From JBARDN01 sp963755705 (GTDB taxonomy: Bacteria > Desulfobacterota > Binatia > Binatales > Binataceae): 64,000 nucleotides of DNA. The notes beneath the pieces are model-generated. The model had not been told where the DNA came from. It made no database searches and saw only the letters and a list, made by a program, of their open reading frames with translations. The stretch is from positions 248,001 to 312,000 of the forward strand of contig CAVWKW010000004.1 of assembly GCA_963755705.1 (NCBI GenBank), in the 5' to 3' direction. Positions 41,591 to 49,760 of the stretch are shown here, piece by piece. Position numbers and translations under genes: made by a program. Numbering within the stretch: position 1 is the first letter of the stretch; each line of letters begins with the position of its first letter.

Positions 41591-41912
41591 GTCATTCCGG
41601 CGCGGGGCAGCCGCGCGCGAGGAATCCCGAACGCTGGTCCAGTGCATGAGACGCCGACTCGGCGCATGGACGCCTCGGGATTTCTCCCTTCGGTCGAAAT
41701 GACGGATGTGGGCTGGGTGGTATGAATACTGGATCGTCTGCCAACATTGATCGTTATTCCATAAGCCGCCAGTCGTCATTCCGAGCCATAGGCGAGGAAT
41801 CCCGGGGCGTCCATGCTCCGAGCCGCACGGCATGCAGAGGCCCTCCGATCGGGATTTCCTCGGCCCTGCTCACAACGGGCTCTCGCGCGGCAGCCACGCG
41901 CGGGAATGACAG
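41591..41912. repeat. Dispersed intergenic hairpin element, copy D (full, inverted)
   Basis: The order here is terminal segment (41591-41628, GTCATTCCGGCGCGG start), then the GATTTCTCCCTTCGGTC segment (41671-41705), then GTCATTCCGAGCC (41774-41814), then terminal segment (41877-41910, GCGCGGGAATGAC end). Relative to A and C the two inner segments are reverse-complemented and swapped, so the complete element is in the opposite orientation. It fills most of the 531-base gap between the PhyH-like gene and the CoA-transferase pair. Confidence 0.85.
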
Positions 41913-42037
41913 CAGATGACCCCAACGGTAACCTTCTGAGCGGCGCGATTCCGTTCCATGTTGCGCGCCGATGACGCTAGAATGCGGTCGCTAGCGGGCG
42001 ATGCGCGCCCGAAGAATTTTCGCGCAGGATACATCGC

Positions 42038-43297
42038 ATGGCTTCAGAGCTGCTCAAAGGTTTCCGGATGCTCGATCTGGCCGACGAAAAAGGCGCGTTG
42101 GCTGGAAAGATTTTCGCCGACATGGGCGCCGAGGTGATCAAGGTCGAGCCGCCGCGCGGATGCTCGACGCGAACAATTCCGCCGTTCCTCGAGGATCTGC
42201 CCGGCTCCGACCGGAGCCTCTACACGATCGCCTATCACGCCGGCAAAAAATCGGTGACCGCGAATCTCGACTCTCCCGCCGGACGCGAACTCGTCGCGGC
42301 GCTCGCGGCCAAGTCCGACTTTCTGGTCGAGTCGTTCGAGTGCGGTTATCTGGATTCGATCGGGCTCGGCTACGCCGCGCTCGCGGAAAAGAATCCTCGC
42401 CTCATTTACACTTCCGTCACTCCGTTCGGCGACACTGGCCCCGCGCGCAACTACAAGTGGGCCGATATCATCAGTTGGGCCGCGGGCGGCGCGATGTACA
42501 TGATGGGCGAGGAAGGCAAGCCTCCGCTCCAGATGAGCCTGCCACAGGCCGGGCTGCACTCCGGCGGCGAGGCGTCAGTCGCCTCGATGCTGGCGCATCA
42601 GGCGCGCGAGCGCGACGGCCGCGGCCAGCAAATCGTCGTGAACATGCAGGCCTGTATCGTGTGGTCGCTGATGAACGAGCAGGCGATGCCGATACTGCAC
42701 GGCGATCATATCCAGCGCACGGGAGTCTTCACCGGCTCGAAAGATACCCGCCGCAAAATGGTTTACCGATGCAAGGACGGGCACATGTCTACGCTCATCG
42801 CAGGCGGCACGCTCGGTGGCGCGTCAACCAAAGCTCTGGTCGCGTGGATGAACGAGGCCGGCTTCGCCGCGCAGTGGATGAACGAAAAAGATTGGGCGTC
42901 GTGGGTGCCCGGAATGTTCATGGCGCTGACTGAGCGCGACCATTTCGAGATTAACGATCTTGAAGATCGAATCCAAAAATTCTTCATGACGATGACCAAG
43001 AAGGAAATATACGACGGCACGCTCAAGCGCCGCATCCTGCTCGCACCGGTGGCGACCGCCGCCGACATCGCGGGCGACCCGCAGCTCAAGGCGCGCGAGT
43101 ATTTTGTCCAAGTCGAGCACGACACTCTCGGGCGAAAGATGACGCTGCCAGGAGCGTTTGCGAAGCTCAGCCGAACACCGCTTTCGGCGCCGACGCGCGC
43201 GCCGAAGATCGGCGAGCATAACCGAGAGATCTACGGCGGATTGCTCGGGCTATCCGACTCGCGCCTTGGCGAACTGCGCGCCAGCGGCGCGATCTGA
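42038..43297 (+). CDS. CaiB/BaiF CoA-transferase-family protein, first of a pair, catalytic Asp not conserved
   Basis: 419 residues of family III CoA-transferase fold: FRMLDLADEKGALAGKIFADMGAEVIKVEPP and YHAGKKSVTANLDSPAGRELV are standard, and LIYTSVTPFGDTGPARNYKW precedes the active-site region. The nucleophilic Asp of the family would fall near residues 172-174, where this protein has GLHSGG. Its downstream neighbour retains that Asp. The gene begins after copy D of the repeat and is followed by the second CoA-transferase after 12 bases. A heteromeric transferase is inferred. Substrate acid unknown. Confidence 0.87.
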   Translation: MASELLKGFRMLDLADEKGALAGKIFADMGAEVIKVEPPRGCSTRTIPPFLEDLPGSDRSLYTIAYHAGKKSVTANLDSPAGRELVAALAAKSDFLVESFECGYLDSIGLGYAALAEKNPRLIYTSVTPFGDTGPARNYKWADIISWAAGGAMYMMGEEGKPPLQMSLPQAGLHSGGEASVASMLAHQARERDGRGQQIVVNMQACIVWSLMNEQAMPILHGDHIQRTGVFTGSKDTRRKMVYRCKDGHMSTLIAGGTLGGASTKALVAWMNEAGFAAQWMNEKDWASWVPGMFMALTERDHFEINDLEDRIQKFFMTMTKKEIYDGTLKRRILLAPVATAADIAGDPQLKAREYFVQVEHDTLGRKMTLPGAFAKLSRTPLSAPTRAPKIGEHNREIYGGLLGLSDSRLGELRASGAI

Positions 43298-43309
43298 GGG
43301 GAAACTGCG

Positions 43310-44527
43310 ATGAGTGAATTCGCGCTCAAGGGCGTAAAGATCCTGGACTTCGCGTGGGTCGGAGTCGGGCCGATCACGACCAAATATCTCGCCGACAATG
43401 GCGCCGAGGTGATCCGGGTCGAGTCCCTGGCGCGGCCGGACGTGCTGCGGCTTGCGCCACCGTGGAAAGATGCGCGGCCCGGAATCAATTCGAGCCAGTT
43501 TTTCGCGAGCTACAACACCTCGAAGAAAGGCATCACGCTCGATCTCGGAAAACCCAAAGCGCGCGAGCTGGTGAAGAAGCTGGTGCCGTGGGCCGATATC
43601 ATTGTAGAAAGCTTCACGCCCAAGGCGATGCGCAATTGGGGGCTTGACTATCCGAAACTGCGCGAGCTGCGTCCCGACCTGATCATGCTCTCGACCTGCA
43701 TGCAGGGTCAGACGGGACCCAACGCGCTCTATCCCGGCTTCGGACAGTTGATGGCCGCGCTGTCGGGCTTTTATTACATCTCGGGTTACGACGAGAACTC
43801 GCCCTGCCCGCCCTACGGGGCGTATAGCGATTTCGTAGCGCCGCGATTCTCGGCGTCGGTGCTGCTGGCGGCGCTTGACTACCGCCGCCGCACCGGCGTT
43901 GGCCAGTATATCGACATGTCGCAGTACGAGGCGGCGCTGCATAACATGGCGCCCGCGCTGATCGATTATTTTGCGACCGGGCGAGTGCTCGGGCCGCGCG
44001 CAAATCGCTCTGATCGTTACGCTCCACACGGTGCATATCCATGCGCCGACGAGGACGGGCACGAGCGCTGGATCGCGATCGCCGTCGCCGATGACGCGCA
44101 GTGGAGCGCGATGCTGCAAGTGCTCGGCGGAAGCTCCGGCGATGAGCGCTTCGCGTCACACGCGTCACGGCTCAAGAACGCATCGGCGCTCGATGAGTTC
44201 ATGAACTCGCTCACCCGCGCGCACAGCGCCTACGAGTTGACGGATAAGCTGCAGGCGGCCGGGGTCGCGGCGTATCCAGTGCAGAACTGCGTCGATCTTC
44301 ATCAAGATGAAAATCTTGACGCGTTCGATTTCTGGCATTGGCTCGATCACAAAGAGATGGGCCCGTCGGTGTACGAAGGCCTGGAGCATCGCATGAGCCG
44401 CACGCCGGGCGAGCTGCGTTTCGCCGCGCCGGTCATGGGCCAGCATAACGAGGAAGTCTTCTCCGGGATGCTCGGACTAAGCTCCGACGAAATCGAAACG
44501 CTGAAAAAAGAAAACGTGATAATGTGA
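43310..44527 (+). CDS. CaiB/BaiF CoA-transferase-family protein, second of a pair
   Basis: 405 residues. VKILDFAWVGVGPITTKYLADNGAEVIRVESLARPD at the start (from VKILDFAWVG to IRVE) matches family III transferases, and YSDFVAPRFSASVLLAAL keeps the expected nucleophilic Asp (D174). SYNTSKKGITLDLGKPKARELVKKL is the CoA-binding strand. The pair resembles heteromeric systems such as BbsEF or SmtAB. Next is a LolC/E-type permease in the same direction after 43 bases, functionally unrelated. Confidence 0.9.
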   Translation: MSEFALKGVKILDFAWVGVGPITTKYLADNGAEVIRVESLARPDVLRLAPPWKDARPGINSSQFFASYNTSKKGITLDLGKPKARELVKKLVPWADIIVESFTPKAMRNWGLDYPKLRELRPDLIMLSTCMQGQTGPNALYPGFGQLMAALSGFYYISGYDENSPCPPYGAYSDFVAPRFSASVLLAALDYRRRTGVGQYIDMSQYEAALHNMAPALIDYFATGRVLGPRANRSDRYAPHGAYPCADEDGHERWIAIAVADDAQWSAMLQVLGGSSGDERFASHASRLKNASALDEFMNSLTRAHSAYELTDKLQAAGVAAYPVQNCVDLHQDENLDAFDFWHWLDHKEMGPSVYEGLEHRMSRTPGELRFAAPVMGQHNEEVFSGMLGLSSDEIETLKKENVIM

Positions 44528-44570
44528 CGCGTCCGCCGCGGTCACGGCTGCGCCGCCCCTGCTTGATGCC

Positions 44571-45824
44571 TTGCGCTACGAATTAAAGATCGCGCTTCGC
44601 TACCTTCGCGCCCGGCGCAAGGACGCGTTTATCTCGGTCACCACGATCTTCACCGCCGTGGGCGTGATGATCGGCGTCGCCGCGCTGATCATCACACTGG
44701 CGGTGATGGGCGGGTTCCAGCAGAGCCTCAAGGAGCGTGTGCTCAGCCTGACGCCGCAGGTGAAAATCGAGAGCTCCGAGGGATCGATCTCAAACTACGG
44801 CGAAATTGAGAAGCGCGTCCTCGCAGTGCCGGGCGTCGATGGCGCCGACGCATACGTTGTCGGACAGGGGATGCTCAGCTCGGGCCGCGGAATCGGCAGC
44901 GTGGTCGCGCGCGGCGTCGAGCCCGGCAATCCCGCGGTCGCCAAGGAATGGGGCCGCTTTGTTACCGAGGGCACTCTGGCCGCGCTCGCGAAGGATTATC
45001 CGGCGGCGGCGCAAGGCGGCGCGGCGGTAGCCTCGGGCGGCGGAATCGCGATTGGAGCGGGACTCGCGCGCACGCTCAAGGCAAAGCTCGGCGATCGGCT
45101 GCGGACGGTCGCGCCAATTATCTCATCTACCGACGGAACGCTCTCGACCCGGACCGGCGATTTTATCGTGAGCGCGATCTTCGACTCCGGGTTGAGCTTT
45201 CTGGACACGCAGATGGTCTTCATGGATCTGACGCATGCGCAGAGTTTCTTTGGACGACCCGGCAAGGCCGACGGTATCGACATCCATCTGGCGAACCTCG
45301 ACCAGACCATCGCGGTAACCGCGGCGTTGCGCTCAATTTATGGACGCCCATACGTGATTCGCAACTGGATCGATTACAACGAAGCGGCCTCGGCTGGCTT
45401 CCAGATGCTGAAGGAAGTCTATTCGATCGTTCTGGTGCTGCTTATCGGAGTGGCGGCGTTCAACCTGGTCGCGACGCTGATCATGGTGGTGATGGAGAAG
45501 CGCAAGGATATCGCGGTGCTGATCTCGATGGGGGCGACGCGGCGCGACGTGCGCCGAATCTTCGTGTTCAAGGGGCTCATCGTAGGCGCAGCGGGGACCG
45601 TAGCCGGCGAGCTACTGGGCGCAATCGGATGCTTCGCGCTCGCGCGCTACCATTTCATTCATATCTCTAAGCAAATTTACGGAATCTCGACTGTGCCGAT
45701 TTCCGTCAGTCCGATAAATTTCTTGTGGGTCGCCGGCGCCTCGATGTTCCTGTGTTTCATCGCGACGCTTTATCCGGCGCGCCAGGCGTCGCGCGAAATG
45801 CCGGTTGAAACCTTTCGCTCGTAA
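44571..45824 (+). CDS. Lipoprotein-releasing ABC transporter permease, LolC/LolE type
   Basis: 417 residues from a TTG start (MRYELKIALRYLRARRKD). FISVTTIFTAVGVMIGVAALIITLAVMGGFQQSLKERVL is the first membrane helix and the start of the large periplasmic domain, and the C-terminal three helices include MEKRKDIAVLISMGATRRDVRRIFVFKGLIVG, the LolC/E signature. The role is to extract outer-membrane lipoproteins from the inner membrane. The ATPase LolD, normally next in line, is absent here. Confidence in the family is high, but assignment to LolC versus LolE versus a fused LolF-type is open. Confidence 0.88.
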   Translation: MRYELKIALRYLRARRKDAFISVTTIFTAVGVMIGVAALIITLAVMGGFQQSLKERVLSLTPQVKIESSEGSISNYGEIEKRVLAVPGVDGADAYVVGQGMLSSGRGIGSVVARGVEPGNPAVAKEWGRFVTEGTLAALAKDYPAAAQGGAAVASGGGIAIGAGLARTLKAKLGDRLRTVAPIISSTDGTLSTRTGDFIVSAIFDSGLSFLDTQMVFMDLTHAQSFFGRPGKADGIDIHLANLDQTIAVTAALRSIYGRPYVIRNWIDYNEAASAGFQMLKEVYSIVLVLLIGVAAFNLVATLIMVVMEKRKDIAVLISMGATRRDVRRIFVFKGLIVGAAGTVAGELLGAIGCFALARYHFIHISKQIYGISTVPISVSPINFLWVAGASMFLCFIATLYPARQASREMPVETFRS

Positions 45825-45918
45825 CCCCCGCGTCCCTCCGCACCTTCACTTCCGCACCTACCTCACATCGTCGCACACCTGATCACGGTTAAGCTTGAAC
45901 CTGGGCCGGAATTTCTGT

Positions 45919-46167
45919 TCAGGGATTGGTCGGCGGCTTGAGCTTCGACTTGCGCACGACCAGCGTCTCATGGCCGCGCACCTTGATGGTGCGGGCGGGC
46001 TCGGAATGGTTCGACCCCATCATTTCGGGACGCGCGGGCCGTGATGAGGTTCGCTTGCGACGCCAGTTGCTAAGCTCCTGGGAGAGCTTTGAGGCAACCG
46101 AATCGTTATCGGCACCGTCGCCGCGGTTGGTCTTCTCGGGTTCGTCGTTCATTTCAGGTTCACTCAT
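45919..46167 (-). CDS. Small charged protein, unknown
   Basis: 82 residues, MSEPEMNDEPEKTN to LKPPTNP. AGGAG lies 13 bases upstream of the ATG. Highly charged and Ser/Pro-rich with LSQELSNWRRKRTSS in the middle; probably disordered or an interaction domain. No family recognised. An overlapping plus-strand frame (45926-46369) has no such ribosome binding site and is less credible. Confidence 0.5.
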   Translation of the reverse strand: MSEPEMNDEPEKTNRGDGADNDSVASKLSQELSNWRRKRTSSRPARPEMMGSNHSEPARTIKVRGHETLVVRKSKLKPPTNP

Positions 46168-46496
46168 ACGTGTTCAATCTCCTGTGACGTGGATCCGTCC
46201 TCCTGTCGATCATGACGTTTGGAAAGAATGTGATTTCGAAAACTTGGTTTGGCTTGATACGGAATGCTTGGTGAAGTGGCGCGGACATCCGCGTGGAAGT
46301 GAGCCTCAGCGATCTATGCTGGATTTATGCTGTATGTCAGGGAGTTTCGTGACTACGGCCGAATTCTAGGCTCGTACCGGTAACTTTAGATCTGGAATTA
46401 TTGCTGGAAGAATGGCTTGCAGTAGAGTCGCGCCGGGCCCGGGATTCGGACCCGGCGCTATCGATAGCTGAATTCAGGCGGATTATCCCGCTGCGC
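46168..46496. other. Intergenic region, 329 bases, with one strong hairpin
   Basis: This gap between two minus-strand genes has lower GC than the flanks. It holds no gene that can be supported. A stem at 46430-46441 with 46447-46458 (GCGCCGGGCCCG against CGGACCCGGCGC, 11 of 12 pairs, 5-base loop) lies about 40 bases past the SCP2 gene and is a candidate terminator, without a T-run. Confidence 0.5.
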
Positions 46497-46832
46497 CTAT
46501 TGGAACAGGCTCTGCATGCGGAGCGCGAGCCCCATGTCGCCCGCGATCCGGAGTTTACCGGTCATGAAGGCCATCTGACCGTTCAGCTTGCCGCTGATCA
46601 TGTCGAGGTAGTCCTGCGCGGTCATCGAGATAGTAATGCTGGGGGGGGATGCCGCAGGGCCCTCTTTGACCTCACAGTTTTCGTCTTTGATGATTACGTG
46701 CCATTTGCCGCCGCCGTCGCCGGAAAGGTCGAACTGGTAAACCGCGTTCAGACCCTTGGCGGCTTCCTTGTTGAAGCGATTCGGCATTTCGGCAAAAACC
46801 TGCTTTGCTGACGTTGGTGCTGCGTCGGGCAT
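46497..46832 (-). CDS. SCP2 sterol-binding domain protein
   Basis: 111 residues from MPDAAPTSAKQVF, chosen because AGGAGG is 10 bases upstream; the frame extends another 16 codons. The SCP2 fold is seen in VFAEMPNRFNKEAAKGLNAVYQFDLSGDGGGKWHVIIKD (ends VFAEMPNRF and KWHVIIKD), TISMTAQDYLDMISGKLNGQMAFMTGKLRIAGDMGLALRM. The family binds lipids and CoA esters in a hydrophobic tunnel. A run of eight G/C bases (46639-46646) interrupts the PPS coding region and might be slippage-prone. Confidence 0.85.
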   Translation of the reverse strand: MPDAAPTSAKQVFAEMPNRFNKEAAKGLNAVYQFDLSGDGGGKWHVIIKDENCEVKEGPAASPPSITISMTAQDYLDMISGKLNGQMAFMTGKLRIAGDMGLALRMQSLFQ

Positions 46833-46986
46833 GGGAAACGAGAACCTCCTGGGGGGAGCGGCCGGTGCCGCTTTCTGCAAATCATCTAATCGCCCGTTCC
46901 GTTCGTTGTCAATAGCGCAAACGACGCTTCATATCGTAACTTTGGTTTGCGTCAATTCAGCCGCGCATGCCTTTCGAGCTTGTGGA

Positions 46987-48513
46987 TCAGAACCCAAACA
47001 TGTTCCCCGGCACCACCGTGATGACGTTCCCGCGCACTGTGACTGGCGCGGCGCCCTCGGTGATCGTTACGGCACGCTGCTTTTCGAGATCGGTCTTTAC
47101 CGTGCCGTTCAAGTAGGCGTCCTTGCCGATTACCTTGACCGTCACCTTCGGCAGTCCCGCGTTGGCGAGCTGTTGCTGAATCGTAGCCTGCTCTTGCGCC
47201 CACACTCCCGTGTCAGTTGTCACAGTGTTGATGACCTGGACCACTCCCGGCACTGAGCGGATGGTGCTTTCGGCGAACGCCTTGTCCTTGTCGTCGAATA
47301 CTCTGCCGGTCAGCGTCACCGTGCCGCCCGCGGTCGTGTAGGCCTGCACTCTGCCGAGTCTGCGGCTGGTCTTGAGAGCGCTATTGACTCGGTCATAGAG
47401 CGAAGGAGTCGGGCGCGGCCGCGGCGTCGGCGGGCGGCGCTTGCGAACCACCGGCGGCGGCGCGGCGATCACCGAGGGCGCCGCCGCGGGCGCGGCAGTC
47501 ATCGCCGGAGACGCGGCCGAAGATGCTGCCGAAGACGCGATTGGCGAAGGGGTCGCGGAAGTGTATTCGGGAGTCTCGGTCGGGCTCAGGCCGGAGAGTT
47601 TTGCGCTGAGCGCGGACTCGACGGCAGCTTGGTCGGCGGCGGTTTGTGCGAAAATTATCGGATAGCTGATTTCCACCTGCCCGCCGCTGAACGGCGCGAA
47701 GCTCCACGCCGTCACATCGCCGGCAACCTCGGCGTCGAGGCCCGGGTTCGGCGCGGTAGAGGTCAGCACCGAGGCCTGCGCGATCGTGCCATCAGGCAGG
47801 ACCCGGATCCGCACCATCATCCCGTCCTTGTAATTTGGGTCGGCGCTCAGAGCGTGCTGATAGGCGTCGAGCAATGCGGGCTTGCCGCTGTCAAAGCTGT
47901 TTCGGGTCACCGATACGCTGCGCTCCGGCGCGTTTGCCGACTCGCCGGTCACTTGGATTGGAATGCTGCTCGCGAGCGCAACCATCGGCACGGCGGCCGT
48001 CTCGGGCGGCGCGACCGGTGAAGACGACCCAATCGGCGAGGGCGCGCCCGCGCTCGGATGATGCGCGGTCAGATGAATCGCGAGCCACGCGCCGCCGACA
48101 AGAGCGATCAGCGCCGCTAGAATATAGGCGATCAGCCGGAGGAATCCGCCCGCTCCACCGGTTTCGTCCTCATACTCGGGCGGCTGTTCGGGCGTCCTGC
48201 CGGTGAACTTGCCCGACAATGGGCGCGAGGAAATCTCGGTTCTGCTGCTACCGGGCCGCGGCGCGACTGGCGGCGCGGAAGCAGCGGGGGGCGGCGCGGA
48301 CGTAACCGCTTCACCGGCCAGGCGTGCACCGCAGAAATTGCAGATTACTTCGCCCGGCTCCGCTTTGCCGCCGCAGACTGGACACTCGACCCCGCCAGAC
48401 CCGCCGGCGCCCTGCACGAAGGCAGGATCGGCGCCCACCAGCGCGGTGCCGTCGGTTTCGCAAAAGGTTTCGCTGTCAGGATAGGTTTTGTCGCAGGACG
48501 GGCATCTTTTCAT
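46987..48513 (-). CDS. Membrane-anchored protein with two zinc ribbons, TonB-like and BON domains
   Basis: 508 residues with an unusual order of parts. Two Cys4 zinc ribbons lead (CPSCDKTYPDSETFC at 4-18; CPVCGGKAEPGEVICNFCG at 44-62), then a Pro-rich linker, one membrane helix (about 124-147), a TonB/AgmX-like domain (about 190-285; YKDGMMVRIRVLPDGTIAQASVLTS), a Pro/Ala linker with RKRRPPTPRPRPTP, and two BON-like repeats at the C-terminus (VQAYTTAGGTVTLTGRVFDDKDKAFAESTIRSVPGVVQVINTV and KVTVKVIGKDAYLNGTVKT by their cores). BON domains bind phospholipid. A cytoplasmic zinc-binding part signalling to a periplasmic envelope-binding part is inferred. Confidence 0.75.
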   Translation of the reverse strand: MKRCPSCDKTYPDSETFCETDGTALVGADPAFVQGAGGSGGVECPVCGGKAEPGEVICNFCGARLAGEAVTSAPPPAASAPPVAPRPGSSRTEISSRPLSGKFTGRTPEQPPEYEDETGGAGGFLRLIAYILAALIALVGGAWLAIHLTAHHPSAGAPSPIGSSSPVAPPETAAVPMVALASSIPIQVTGESANAPERSVSVTRNSFDSGKPALLDAYQHALSADPNYKDGMMVRIRVLPDGTIAQASVLTSTAPNPGLDAEVAGDVTAWSFAPFSGGQVEISYPIIFAQTAADQAAVESALSAKLSGLSPTETPEYTSATPSPIASSAASSAASPAMTAAPAAAPSVIAAPPPVVRKRRPPTPRPRPTPSLYDRVNSALKTSRRLGRVQAYTTAGGTVTLTGRVFDDKDKAFAESTIRSVPGVVQVINTVTTDTGVWAQEQATIQQQLANAGLPKVTVKVIGKDAYLNGTVKTDLEKQRAVTITEGAAPVTVRGNVITVVPGNMFGF

Positions 48514-48629
48514 CGAGTGCGCGCGCCTCCATCGGGGGCGTGAAGCCGCTGTGATGATATCTGCGCCGACCGCGTCACGCCAAGCATTATTGAGTGCCCG
48601 GCGCGGAAAATTCCTGGTCCGCTAGCGGT

Positions 48630-49484
48630 TCAGACCTTGGCCATCACCTCGTCGCGCAGCCGCTCCATCTCGGCTAGCTGCTCGCGGGTAGTCGGCGTGG
48701 TGCCGAGGATTATTCGCGAGACCCCCATCTCCGCGAACTCGCGAACCTGCTCGACCGTCACCGGACCGCCCAGGCGCGGGCTTACCGTCAACTCGAGCGG
48801 GGTGGTGCGTCCGAGCGCCGCCTCGTGGCCGCGCAGGCGTTTGATCACCTCGCGCGTATCGGACAGGCTCTCGGCTATCCCGTACCATCCGTCGCCCATG
48901 CGCGCGGCGCGTTTCAGCGAGGGTTCCGTATGCCCTCCGAACACGAACGGCGGATGCGGTTTTTGCACCGGCTTCGGCATCATGCGGAAGCCCTCGATAC
49001 GAACGGTCTTGCCCGCGTAAACCGGATCGTTGCTGGTCCAGAGCTCTTTCAGCAGCTCGACGTATTCGCGAGAGCGCAGCGCGCGATTCTTGAAATCCAT
49101 TCCAACGGCGGTGAACTCTTCTTCGAGCCATCCGATTCCGACGCCGAAGATGAAACGGCCACCCGATAGCACGTCCAAACTGGCGACGGCCTTCGCGGTC
49201 GTAAACGGATTTCGGATCGGCAGCACGTAGATTCCCGTCGCAAGCCGAATCCGCGTCGTGATTCCCGCGATAAACGCGAGCGCGAGCATCGGATCGTGCA
49301 GCGGAGTTTCCGGCGGCGCCGGCATCCGCCCGCTCGACGAATACGGATACGGCGATTGGTACTTGACCGGCAGGATGATGTGCTCCGGAATCCAGAGCGA
49401 TTCGTAGCCGAGCTCCTCGGCCTTGCGCGCGACTGCGCCGAGGCTCGAGGGATTCGTCTGCATCAGGAAGGTGCCGAACTTCAT
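48630..49484 (-). CDS. LLM-class flavin/F420-dependent oxidoreductase
   Basis: 284 residues from MKFGTFLMQT; GGAGG is 6 bases upstream, so the four residues further up are excluded. Same family as the gene at 2.1 kb: LWIPEHIILPVKY, TTRIRLATGIYVLPIRNP, LSGGRFIFGVGIGWLEEEF, FGGHTEPSLKRAARMGDGWYG. The hydride donor (FMNH2 or F420H2) and substrate cannot be told. Dodecin follows upstream on the same strand, 15 bases away. Confidence 0.87.
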   Translation of the reverse strand: MKFGTFLMQTNPSSLGAVARKAEELGYESLWIPEHIILPVKYQSPYPYSSSGRMPAPPETPLHDPMLALAFIAGITTRIRLATGIYVLPIRNPFTTAKAVASLDVLSGGRFIFGVGIGWLEEEFTAVGMDFKNRALRSREYVELLKELWTSNDPVYAGKTVRIEGFRMMPKPVQKPHPPFVFGGHTEPSLKRAARMGDGWYGIAESLSDTREVIKRLRGHEAALGRTTPLELTVSPRLGGPVTVEQVREFAEMGVSRIILGTTPTTREQLAEMERLRDEVMAKV

Positions 49485-49499
49485 CGCTGCCTCCAATAC

Positions 49500-49721
49500 T
49501 CAGTCGGCGGCCGCGCCTTCGAGACGGAAACCGATTCGCACCTGGACCTGGAATTCGGGTTTACCATCTTTCTGGACCGAGCCGCGTATATTGCCGACCT
49601 CGAACCACTGAATATTTCTGATCGTCTTTTGCGCCTTGGCGATCGCGTTGCGGACCGCCTGCTGGATACTGTCGTCGGACACGCCGACGATTTCGATGAT
49701 CTTGTAACTGTTGTCCGGCAT
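49500..49721 (-). CDS. Dodecin, flavin-binding protein
   Basis: 73 residues, forming in the family a hollow dodecamer that stores flavin. YKIIEIVGVSDDSIQQAVRNAIAKAQKTIRNIQWFEV and GKPEFQVQVRIGF match dodecin; W39 and Q58 correspond to the flavin-stacking Trp and Gln. AGGGAGA sits before the ATG. Placement between an LLM flavin-type enzyme and selA may reflect flavin supply. Confidence 0.94.
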   Translation of the reverse strand: MPDNSYKIIEIVGVSDDSIQQAVRNAIAKAQKTIRNIQWFEVGNIRGSVQKDGKPEFQVQVRIGFRLEGAAAD

Positions 49722-49760
49722 GATGATATCTCCCTGGCGCGGGCTGCGGACGCGCCCGGC

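Noticed and set aside
41507..41833. N-terminal extension of the PhyH-like protein
   Set aside because: It translates the inverted repeat copy D and has no family similarity.
20165..41912. CRISPR or integron-like array
   Set aside because: Repeats are dispersed, not regularly spaced, have internal inverted symmetry and unrelated distances, and no cas or integrase genes are near.
45926..46369. 147-codon plus-strand frame over the small charged protein gene
   Set aside because: No ribosome binding site and atypical composition; the minus-strand gene has AGGAG and a plausible start.
46430..46458. T-arm-like hairpin (CCGGG-TCCGAAT-CCCGG on the minus strand), possible tRNA remnant
   Set aside because: No acceptor, D- or anticodon arms can be drawn around it and no CCA end follows; treated as a plain hairpin after the SCP2 gene.
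46639..46646. Eight-G run in the SCP2 gene as a phase-variation switch
   Set aside because: Frame is intact and a single homopolymer of this length in GC-rich DNA is not enough evidence.
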